Of a DNA stretch of 64,000 bases, positions 24,701 to 36,700 are shown in pieces. The first letter of the stretch is position 1. Each line of letters starts with the position of its first letter. Both the position numbers and the translations under genes were made by a program. The notes under the pieces are model-generated. The model made no database searches and had not been told where the DNA came from. It saw nothing but the letters and a program-made list of their open reading frames with translations. The stretch is from the NCBI RefSeq assembly GCF_036370855.1, contig NC_088099.1, positions 150,121,517 to 150,185,516 of the forward strand, given 5' to 3'. Source of the DNA: Dromaius novaehollandiae. Its lineage: Eukaryota > Chordata > Aves > Casuariiformes > Dromaiidae.

Positions 24701-27700
24701 TAAGATACAGAGAGGCTTTTTTTTTCTAAAAGTTACATATCCTATTCAAACTTCTCATGTGGACTCTCTCAGTAGAACAGCCAAAAGAGAGGCATGTCCA
24801 GAAGGAAATTTATCCTACAGATGCATTTTGCCTCTCTCTTGTCACTGACTAGAAAGAGTGTGTAGAACAGTAGTTCAAATCATCCTCCTCTATAGGTTTA
24901 AATGCAGCTGAAAGATGGATAAATGTAGTCATAGAGATATAAAATGATCACAGTTTCTGAGTACTCCCTGCCATCTACCATAACTTCATCTGAATCACTT
25001 TTGCATTTAGGAGTACAACGGCATCAGTGCTGATGGCAGCAAGGTTTGTTTTACTCTCGTAGATGTAACAGACTGGGAAGAAATAAATGATCCACTTTCT
25101 GGAGATGACAGAACACCGTTGTAATTGGTGGCAATCGAAACAGACAGCATATATTACCTTGGTTTGAATGGAGTTCAGAGCATCAACAACTTTCTGTATT
25201 TCAGGCTTGGTATGCCCTACCTGTAATATAAACCACAGGAAAAGAAAGTAATCATGCACTCTCATAATATGTTACAGTTCTTGAGGAAACATTTTACAGT
25301 ACATTTTTACAGCACCCAATCCTTATGTAACAGGATTACTACGGTGAAGGGACTGGAACTGGCCCTTTAAAAACATGCCAGCTGACAGACAGCACAAATG
25401 GGTCAGCCAAGGACAGTGGACAGAATAAAGTTATTTTCATTTACAGTATGTGGATTTATTTTTGGACTTGAGCTGTTCTTTTTTTCGTAGAAGTCATCCT
25501 CCTAACAAAATGTGGTGAGGCCAGAACAGAGTGCACAGTGCTGGGGCACAGTCATCTTCTTCAATTAGCTGTGAAGATTATTCAACCAAGACAAAATACT
25601 TTCGACATTTAACAATGACAGGAGAGGGAAATAGAGGTTATTTAGGCCTACCTGCATATTCATATACATATATAACTGTGTAGTTATGCACATCATCTTT
25701 TACTGGAAGAGTTACGGCAGTACCACCGTCACGGTGGAGGCAAATATACCGGGCAGCCAGTAGGGCAGCCACACTGATGGAAGGCAGTCATACACCACTG
25801 GCAATATGAAAACGTACAATTTTTGTACAGAGAGAAAGTCAAGAATTTGGAGGATCATCTAGTTTGCTCTGGATTTATACAGTACAGCATAATGCTGACT
25901 TTTTCTATATTTTAGGCTCTAAGGTCCCCTTGCAACACAGTGAGCATACTGGACTAATCCAAATAATACAAAAAAGGGTTTAACTAACCTTCATGAAAAT
26001 GCCTATCACAGCCAAACCATCAGGATGCTTCACAGCTTCAGCAAATTTACCATATTTTGTGTTCCAGTGAACAATATGGAGCTAGGAGCAAGGAAACAAG
26101 AAGCATTATGAAGAATATATTCCATCCATAATATTTTACAAATGAGATTGCAGGAAAGTCATTTATTAAACATTAACAGCAGCTGATGTTTTACTGCTGG
26201 GATTTAAAAAGATTTGTGTACAGTTAAGAATTTGTTGAACCATTCATGTACTTTCAGGTTTCATTTATGCAAGAAGGATCTGTCATGTATTATATTTTAC
26301 TTCTCGCTCTTATTCCCAGATGAGTTTTAAATGCAAACTGTGGGCTTTATCCTCCTGCTTTTAGTCTGGTGAAACTCCTGTTATCTTCAGTATGAGGATT
26401 CCCTGCACACAGCCTGCAGGATTTTGATATAGTACTTTAATGCTATGTATTCTAGAGTTCTTGTCAATATTGAAAGGCATGTTTGCCCAGTGTCAGGGAA
26501 ATAATGTCAGACATCAACGCCAGCCTCTACAGGTCTGACCTGCAATCTAGAGAGGTTTTAAAAAAGAGTCCTGTCCTTTCCTGAAAAAGCTTTGAAAAGA
26601 GTATGAAATGAATCTCCAGGTCACATTAGCCAGGATGTTCCTTTCTTCTTGGTTCCCCAATTATTTCTAATTACAATGAAAACAGGACTTTTTTCCTCCT
26701 CTGAAAGTTCATCTGCTCTTGCTATTCCCCTCTTTTGAAATAAAAACAATTTGTACCATCATAAGTATTTTCAAGTCAAGTTGAGCAAGTAATTATGGTA
26801 CTGTGAGCAGATATAAGGTGATGGCAAGTTTCTTGGATAAAAGATATCCTTATCTCATGAAAAATCAGCAGAGCAAGTGAATTCGTAGGGCCATTTCTTC
26901 TATCTGTCAATGCAAATCACAGCTATGTTCAGTCAATGTGCGCATTTACTGCAACAGTTTAAAAAGTCTGTCACTGCATCCAGTGCTAGATTTCTAAAAA
27001 GGGGACAAGGAAGGGTGGGATGCAAGTCACTAAAGTCACTCCATTTTTGTACTAAGACTGTAATACAGTCTTAAGGAGTCCAAGGGGTATCCAGAGTCAT
27101 AAGGCTATTCAAAGGGGTCAGCCAAAGTGCCTCCATGCTATCACTTGGCTACCTGCCTTTTCCCTTGCTTCTTTGCCATCAAAAGATGAAAGGATCTACT
27201 GCAAAATATTTGTATTTTTATATAAAAGTCTCTGATATCAAAAATCAAAGCCAGAAAAAGTGGGTGTGTATGTACAGAGGTGCTGCAATTCTATTTCTTC
27301 TTAATTTTCAGGAATCATCAAGAAAGCAGGGGAAAAACAGGGATAATTAGTGTGGGCTTTTCTGCTTCTGTAATTTCTTTGATGTGAAGTGGCTGAAAAA
27401 AATTACAAGCAGTCCGACATTTGTAATCTCTGCTCGTTGAAGAGGTAGCTCCTGAGGTAGCATTTTACCAAAGTCTTCTATGGTAACTCCTTCATCCTCA
27501 CCCCCAGTCTCTGGCCCTAAGTAAGATTTCTAGGGCTGCTGCAACCATGGTGGAAGATTGAAAGAAATAAAATATTAATACTACACAGAAGAGTGAAGGA
27601 GGCAAAGCATGTCCTACCTCTGCATCATACTTCACACCATCCACAGTGTGCTCAGACCCTTGGCCCTCACAGGATCCCCAGTGAATGTGAAACTGCACCA

Positions 27701-30700
27701 ACCTATAGACTCCATCCAGCGCTCCACCTTGCAGCACTGCAAAGCAAAGACCCTGCATTAGCACCTCCCACAGCCATTGCTATCAAGTCTCACTTCCAAC
27801 CAGAATGCCCATCTCAAGTCTTCCAAGTGAATTACAGTTTATTACTCTGCATGCTGCCATGCTACTCCAGTTCATCTTCAATGGTACATTGCTGCAATAA
27901 GCCAAAATCAATAACAGACATATAAAAATGTAAGTGCCTTTACAGTGGGTGTCTCATCAGCAGTTTAATAGGCATGCTAATATTACAAGGTGACAAGGGT
28001 GTTAGGAAGAGCTGGGGACGTAACTTTTCTGTCACCAAATAAATAAGAAAAGCCAAGAAAAAGAATAGCCATTGTGAGAGGCCTAGATAGAGTTACTCTA
28101 TGAAAGTATACTCGAAGACCAAGTCATCTTTCACTTACTTATGTACTCTGTCCCCTCATTTTAGGCACTTTATCCATTTAGGCCTTAATCCTGCAAATCG
28201 TATAGTGGACTGGACTGAGTAAAAAGCTTTTGGCTCCAGATTAAACCTAAGCACCTGCTATCCATGGGTTCCTGTAAGGCAAAATGCTAGGCACAGCACT
28301 AGGTACTGAAGAGACATGAATTTAAAATCTCTTGTTTGTTGCATCTTTTACTCCTCGAGAATGAGCGGTTTAAAAAATGGTGGTGAGAGTGGTAACATCT
28401 ACAGAGACAGATTTCTGAAAACAATCTGGTTTGGAAATGAGGTGCTTGCTTATGCTCTCTGCTATTTGACATTATTCCTGCAATGTGACTGATGTAATTG
28501 GAGTGCCCAGCCACACTTTCAATTATACGGGAGTGAGCTCCCCTGAGCTCCGTTATTCCACTTGCTAGTTTTAATCTTGTACTTAAACTGAGACCAATCA
28601 CCATTATGATATGCAGGATCAAGACCTAATACTGCAAAATGCTCAGGGCACAGACAATGTCTTCTCCAGTGCAGCATAAAGCACGGAACAATGACAAGTA
28701 GTCCTGCTAAAAAGAACTCTATCTAAATTATTAGAGCAAGGTTACACACTGTTTTTTTCCTGTTGTTTTGGTTGAGCATGTCAAATTCATACTTAAGTCT
28801 TTGTTTAGGGTATTAATATTTGAAAAACAAAGATATTTTTAAAATGTAATTTGGAGTGTTACATATCTTAAAGACCAATCTCTTTCTCTCTCTCTCCCCC
28901 TAAATATATATAAATATATATATATATATATGTATTAAAGTGACAGAAGAGTATTGACAGCAGATATTACATGTAAGTGTGCCCTGGGTAAGTGCCACAA
29001 ACAAAATGTTTCTGTGGAGTAAAGATGCTTTCCTCCCAGTCTGCAAATACTGTAGACACATAACTATCACAGTACGTGCATGTGTGAAAATGTTAATCAA
29101 ACGCAGATAGGAAAAGCTCACTGTCTGTTCAGGTTTGAATAACTCTGATTATATGCAAGCATGTACAACGATAGCCACGGATACTTGGAAATGGAAGGAA
29201 CTCAAAGTAGCTAGAAGGATTTGACTAAAAAATTGAAATATAAGAAAATTAAATGCAAGATATATAAAACACATTAGTTTCCACTGTTGTGCTTTATACA
29301 TGCAAAATTTGGGTTTGGCGGACAAATTTAGTGTTTGCCTGGGTGTCCTTCTTTGGCAAATAAAACTAAAATTAGAGACCTCCCAACATGCATTTCTCTT
29401 TGAAAAATGTGAATGTATGTTATACTACAGTCTCTGCAATTTCAGACACTGTAGCCAACACCGAACAGACCAAGACTTACCCTACCTATTGCCAAGCTAT
29501 GTAATGTGAAGAGGAATGGCTGTTTAAAGTGATTAGATAGGCACATATTTTACTGTACTTTTGTATTTCTACATGTAGCATATGCCCAAGAAGTGGAGCT
29601 GTTTCAAGCACAGCACTACAAATGAGGGGTTTTTTTTTTTCATAATGGCTACTGGGAATGTGTATTGGTTTCTTTGTAAAATGAAGTAACTGGTTGCTAT
29701 ATCTTTACAGATGCAAAATAGTCTACACAATATCATGTTTCATTTTAAAATGATGCCATAGAGTTTTAATGTCATCATTTCAGTTCCTTTGGCTAATGGA
29801 CTAGCTGTTTGTTGCAGATATTAAAGGACTGAGGTTTTACCATCCCCGAACCTCAGAAGGCACTAGCGTAGCACATGTTAATCTGCCCTTATTAATCAAT
29901 GGAAAGCATGCTGAAAAGCAGAACCATGCAATCTTCTTAAATCCATTTGCAGTGTTATCTCTACACAAAGTTTGCTATACTTTTATAAAATTCAAAAAAT
30001 GCACAGAAGTCTCTTTGCAGTTTTTGCTTACTTTTCTCATTCTGTGGTTCTCAAATCCAGCACTATTTTATTTTGACTCACAGCAGAGCATTCAAAGAAA
30101 GTAATAATTAGATTAGTGCGAATGAATACAAATTCAGCAGGCTTAATTACACAACAGCCCTTCTTGTGCTAGCCGACATTAAGCAGTTATTATTTTTTGT
30201 TATACTTCTCAGCTTTTCCAAAGAAGTAAAGTATAAAATTAAACTTAAAAGGCAAAGCAGAAACATTGGAGCCTCAGTTTTCCCAGAGCAAGTTATTTTA
30301 ACCATGAATAAATGTCACGAGCTTTTGGAAAGTAACAAGTACTTGAGAATCAGAGCAACATTCACACTGGGGACCTCCCTATCCCCATCCATGTCACCTG
30401 CACATCAATTCAGCCTCCATTCAAGATGAAAGTCTAGCCTTTCCATCCCGTTTTGGAGGGATGAGGAAATTCTGATCCATATTTGAGCATTTCAGAATTG
30501 GCTCCCTTCCTTTTGGAACTAGTATTACTAAAAACCACCTTGGAAATGCACTAGTAGCTGTGCTTCCTCCTGTTACTTAGAACAGTTGCAGAAAGCCTCC
30601 TGAGACGGCAAGGCAGTTTTGCACAGGGGCACTGCCTCCCCATCGCACAGGAGCCTGCAGCCCCCACGGCACCACAGCACGAGCTCATCTACCGCAGCTA

Positions 30701-33700
30701 GCTGCGTGCAGAGCAAAGACAGCACCAGCCAATGTGGAAAACACATTATTTTTTTATGATTCTTCCTCTTCAACAGATTCCTCTTTTTTCAACAAAAACC
30801 TGTATCAGCAACCTGATCTTCATAGGGGTGTAACAGTCCAAGCGGTGACAGTTCAAAAATGCAACCTTCCTTCTATTTGATAGTTATGTGCAATGTTACA
30901 ATGAGATAAATTTGGGGCTACTTTGCTTACATTTAAAGATGGCCACTGGGTTTTCAGTCTTCTATCATTTACTGAAGTAATTATATTACTAACATCCAGC
31001 AATTATATTGCACTGTTATGATCTCAAAACATTTTCTAAATTAGGTGAACATCGGTATTAGCAGAGCTAACTTGGAAAGTCAAATGATCACATGAACTGT
31101 TCCATTAATGTCTGTGGGATTTCTTGGATAAAGAAGGTGAACTATATTTGTCTCCATTACGCTTTCTTAGCATATTTGGCAATGGACAGAAATCAAAAGG
31201 ACATTTTGTTGCATCGGGATAGCTGTTTACTGAGGCACACCACTTCACTGTTCTATTAAAAGGCAAGTCACTGCGCAGTTACCTTTCCCTTGTAGAACAG
31301 AAACAGCTTTGAAAAAGATACTGTTGATCACTTTGTATTATTTTTAGCAGGTGGCAGCATCTGCATGTGTGAAGTTTTGCAGGAATACTGTGGAATTACT
31401 ATTATTATAGGTACCTCTTATGGGATGTTCCCTCTGTACAAAGCAGGAGACTAATGTATTCATCAAGGCAATAAACTTGTCCAAGGAATAATCCACATGG
31501 CTAAACTACAAGATTGTTTCACGAGTTAGAATGAATTACTCCCCGTAATAAAAACTAGTGTGATAAGAAAAATGATAATGTCTGTCATTCTGAGAAAATA
31601 CAGATTGAGAAAATGTTCTTCAAATGGAAATCATTGACAATAGAGCTCCTTCTAATAGGTGAAACAAGGCATCCACTACAGCATGACAAATGTCCATAGT
31701 TCAAAAATTACGAAATTAGTTCTAATTCAGAGACCTCTAAACAAAAGCTAACAGCAGAACAATTCTGGTGTCTACCGTTGAGGACAGTCCTTTTGCACAC
31801 ACTCTGCTTATGCATATATATGCACAGTACATACATTAGTCTTAATGTTGTGCAGGCATCTGCTTATACAGACATTTACATGACAGAAAACAGGCTTTGA
31901 GGAGATAAAGTAAATAAGCATTACTTGAAAAAAAAATATCTTGAGCACCATGCACTATTAATGGCACAGGAAGGGCTCTTATGGGGATGCTCAGGAATTA
32001 GCCTTGTGTTCTTATGCAAGGACAGGTTTCCCCATCTGACAGATTGGAGAGTTCAGCCAGGGTGAGCTGTCATTTCTGTGAAGCATAGAGAAGAGAACGT
32101 CATGTTTTGGGAGATGTTTCCTTCCTTATGTTATCTCTTTCAAACATTCCTCTGAGGACACTGTATCATGATAAGCAGGAGAGTAAGACAGGACCTAAGC
32201 GTCTGACTGTAGGGATCATACTTGTAGAAAACATCTGTGACGGGGTTCACCAAGAGAAAAACTACATAATTGGTATCTCTTAAGAAAAAAACCTACTCTG
32301 ACCTTGCTAGAGGGTTAGCCTGATAAGGCACCAAGGATGTTCCAGAGAGATAGACCAGAATGAAACATCTGTCAAAAGGTACCAGGCCCGCATACGTGTG
32401 CTTTGGCAGCTGGTCTGTGATTCTGGCTTACCGCACCTGAACTATTTGATACAGACTGGGTACCAGCCAGAGAGACTGACTTGCTTAAGGACACAAAATT
32501 ATTTAGGTTCTTGACCTTCCTCCTCAGTCCTTCACAGCATATGTAAAGTCCACTGTACACCTGTGATTCACACAGGTATACGTGTGGGAATGTTTGTGGC
32601 ACATCTGAGTGTAAATGTGTGTTTGTAGGCATCTAAATGTTTGTGTGTATGTACTTGTATGAATGTAAGCATCCACTGACCACTTACAGTGTATTAAGAA
32701 GTAATGGCAAGTGAAGTTGCTCTTTGCATATGAAGAGCAGAGTGCCTTTTATTCTTAAACTATTTACAGATGCAGCTTATTAATATTAAACAAACATGAC
32801 AAACACATTAAGTTATAAGCAGTTTGTTCATACAATGATGTAGGCTGGGAAGTATTTCTTCTAATACAGAAAGGGAACTATTCAGTGTTCATTTCAATCA
32901 ACCACAATGAAATCCATTACTCCCTGATACCAGCGCAATTTTATTCTCATGTAGTCTCTTAACGGGAGATTTCTCTGGGTTATAAGATGCTGTAGGAGTC
33001 CCTGATCAGCCTTCAATCCTGACACGTTTCACCCTATATGAGCCATCAATGACTTGGTAAGTACCAAGCTGGAAGCATTACAATTCTTTTAATTGTAGCA
33101 ATATGTCATTGGCTTCACTCTCAGTGGTGTTAATCGCAATGACTGCTCAGAGCATTGGAAATTGTAGTGGACATGGTGTTCATATTACTTTGAGATCTAA
33201 TAGAGGATGTGCAAACTCAAGTAAGGTATGGGAAATACCTTTAAGTACATGAGTCCCTCATGCTTGTAAATGAAAAAATGTATCAGTTAGGAAAAAATGT
33301 CAAACAGAGTAGTCACGGTGATGCCTGGCACATAACTTCATTACATTTTAAAAATAAACTTTTCCTGAACTTAAATGGCCCTTAACTTAGCTGATAACTG
33401 TTGACTACTTTCTCCTGGTTTTGTACTAGTGTCCCTAGAATAGGAACTTGAATGAAAGGCTAGAAGTCGACATGCTTTCTGTATGCACAGTCCAAGTCAA
33501 ATATCTGCTTGGAAATCATATGTTGGGGGGAAAAAAAAAAAGCTGCTGCTGAAAGTGAAGGTTGTGTCCTTTGAGCTATGTGAAGAAATGAAGACCTGAA
33601 TCATGCAGGACTAATCTCAAGCTCTGCTGTCTTCCTTCTCAGTTCTTTGAAGCACTAGAGCTACACTAAAGTCCCCTACCCACTTAGGCTTTGCAGTTTC

Positions 33701-36700
33701 TAGTGATATTAGCTCAACAAAGAAATGACTGAATGTGATCACACACTTTCTGGGACCTCTGACTTTCTAGTCAATCAGTGGAGAAAAGTACTTGTGATAT
33801 ATAAGCAGGTGACTGAATGAAGTCCCCTAAAGCTATAAACAGTTCCCTGATTTATAGTTCAGAAGGGTTAGAACATTGCTTAGGCCATACAGTACTGTGG
33901 AGCTTCAAGCTCTTACCAAAGCACAGTATTACTCTGGCATAGCTAATGTTACATTTTGAAAGCTGGGAAGCCTAAAAATAGACCTCCTGTGGCAGTGACT
34001 TTGATTAAAAGTTCTGCCTTAAAGACAGCAGATCTGCATGTTTCTTCCTCAGTTGAACCACTGCGGTGGAACTGTAGTAGAGCAACAGCAGCACAAATGT
34101 CACTGCAACTCACTGCAAACCAAGCAGTGCTAACGCACTAACTGTTGGATAACCAATATAACAAAATACATTGATGTGTTTACAGTGAGTCATACTTAAA
34201 GAAGGATGTTTGAATAGTGTCCTTCCATTAATATTTACCATTGCAGGAAGAATCAGGTGAAAAAAATGTTTGATTACAATTACTGAAAGTCTCCTAACTC
34301 GTGCTAGTGCCAATCCAGTATTTTGATTTTCCAATGTCTACTCATAATTTTAATGTTCCACTAATGTCAGATTTACTTTAAACTCTAGCTTGGATTTCAA
34401 TATTACCTCTAGCTCAGCAGCATGGAGGAAAAGGAAACAATTAAGAGACTCAGCCACGAGGAGGAATTACTAGTATATTTATTTAGTGACAGCTTCAGAG
34501 GCTTACATCATAAGTTGCAATTCACTTGTTAGTCTACAGCTAAAATATGATATTTTAATATTCTTGTTTTAAAATGAATTGCTGATTTACTTTTTCTTTT
34601 TATAAGCTCAGTAAATACATGATCAGAAAACACAGAATACAGTGCTTACTGCTGTGAGCACTTCCCAGTTGAATTTCAGGTTTTATGCTAATCATGAAAA
34701 GTTTTCTGGGGAACTTGCATAGAGAACAAACCATACACATTACAATCTTCTTTTGTGCAGTTTAGGCTTTCCTGAGCTAAGTCACTTCCTGTGGTTTTGC
34801 AGCTCTGATAAGTTGCTGTTTACTTCTATCTTTTAAAGTGAGTGAAAGTATGAATACTTCCTTGTGGCAGACTTCAATATAAAATGTCTAACATGACTAA
34901 GTATTTACCCTTAATGAGATAGGTACAACTCTCTCCTTTACTATAAAGTTGCTAAAATAAGGTGCATTTATCATAGTTCTGTGGTTATTTCTGAATGCAC
35001 CATTTGCTTCACTCACACGTGGAAGAGTCAGGTCTCAGGATACAAGAACGGATAAACTCGCATTTGTAGTTTTATTCTGAGTGACACTTCTATCATACAG
35101 ACTTTTTGTCCTTATTAAAAAATATAGACTTTTTAAACACTAATGTTTATAAATACTTACATTTTCACTATTATTAAAAGTTTCTCACTGATACAAGCAG
35201 AAGTTAAAGACCACATATTCTTGTGCACACACACATAATATAATACATACTCCTTAATTTGGGAGGGGAAATATTTTATCTCAAAATTCTGAATATTCTG
35301 ATATCCACTTATTGTTACTTTTGATCAATGGTATTCACATTATTTTCTGAATCAAAGAAATAAGCAACAATGACTTTCAGAGAGTTTTATCCAATCATGT
35401 ATTTTAGCTTTTGTATTTATTTTTACTATACTATTACTACCTGTAATTTTTATTACAAGAACTCATTTTATAACCTGCTAAGAGCAGGAGTCTTCAAACA
35501 GACATTAATACTCAGAGCTGTAGTCCAATCGACTTCAGGGTCATTACACATGTGCCTGAAGATTCTTAATGAATGGATCTACTCCTTCGTGTAGAATTAC
35601 TCATGTGTTCAAGATTATTCACGAACAATGATCTTATTACTTCATTTTGTGCCTACTACCACAGATAATTCATTTCTGTATATGGGACAGCTCATAGGAG
35701 CAAGTATTGTGCTTGCCTGAGGGAAGTATTTACTGGATTTTGTTTGTTTTCTGTAATACATATTATCACATAAATTCATATAGTTTCTCCCTGTGACTGC
35801 TGCATGATGTCTAACCAAGACTTTGGTAGATACATTATATTGTTAGTATCACAATTCTGTAAATAGGAAGTGAATCAAGCACAGTCACGTCAAGGACAGC
35901 TTTATTTCATGCAATGAAAGTAGGTTACCTAGTTAAATGCAGACAAATGAAGCTATTAAGTGTGCTGCCAGGTAGATTTTATGCACTGTGATTTTCAATA
36001 GGGAGTAATATACTGAAGAACCCATCCTTAGGTGTACTCAGAGATCTCTAATTCTTTTTTTTTTTCATTTAATACTCAACTGTTTCTGATGCACTAATAG
36101 AGCTACTGTGAATGTTTCTACTTGCATCGCCTATCCTCCCACTCTGAGAGCTGTGTCTCTGTGTAGCTGTCAGAGGATCCCTGTCACAGATGTTCTAGTT
36201 CTGCACTGACTTTTCTCATAAGGAGCATTCTTCCTCCAGACATTTCTTTAGATTATTATATGTTACTGCAGGGTTTTTTTCCTCCCAAGTTACCAGATAC
36301 GTCTTTCCAAACATATGCATGTATAAAGTGGGTCCTGATTTTCATATGGGCTGAACAGCTTTGCTGCCATGAAAACAAAAATTGTACGTAACACCATTAC
36401 AAATCAAGACCAAGGACCAGAGCCTGCAATAGTTTTGTTATACTGTAAGGACCTGAACCTGTTTCCTTTGGGTTCAGTGAGAGCTGATTAGCATATATCC
36501 CGTGAAAACAAATCATTTCTTCTGTACTTCGAATCATTTACCTTATTCCTCATGACACTATTAAAATTCACATACTTTAACTTCAGCTCCTCAGTGCTTC
36601 AGATAAATAAACACTATGAAATAAGAATACCTTTTACCTTTTTTTCTATCTATACAGCTAGTTATGTGGATGCTCTCTGTAAATTGTATGTACAGACCTA

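Noticed and set aside
24975..25265. 96-codon minus-strand frame as a separate small gene
   Set aside because: It is CA2 exon 5 with read-through into the introns on both sides; the exon has normal splice sites.
27498..27764. 88-codon minus-strand frame as a separate small gene
   Set aside because: It is CA2 exon 3 with intron read-through.
30573..30773. 66-codon minus-strand frame resembling a signal peptide followed by cysteines
   Set aside because: It lies alone inside CA2 intron 2, with no flanking exons and no family match; a hydrophobic run alone is weak evidence.
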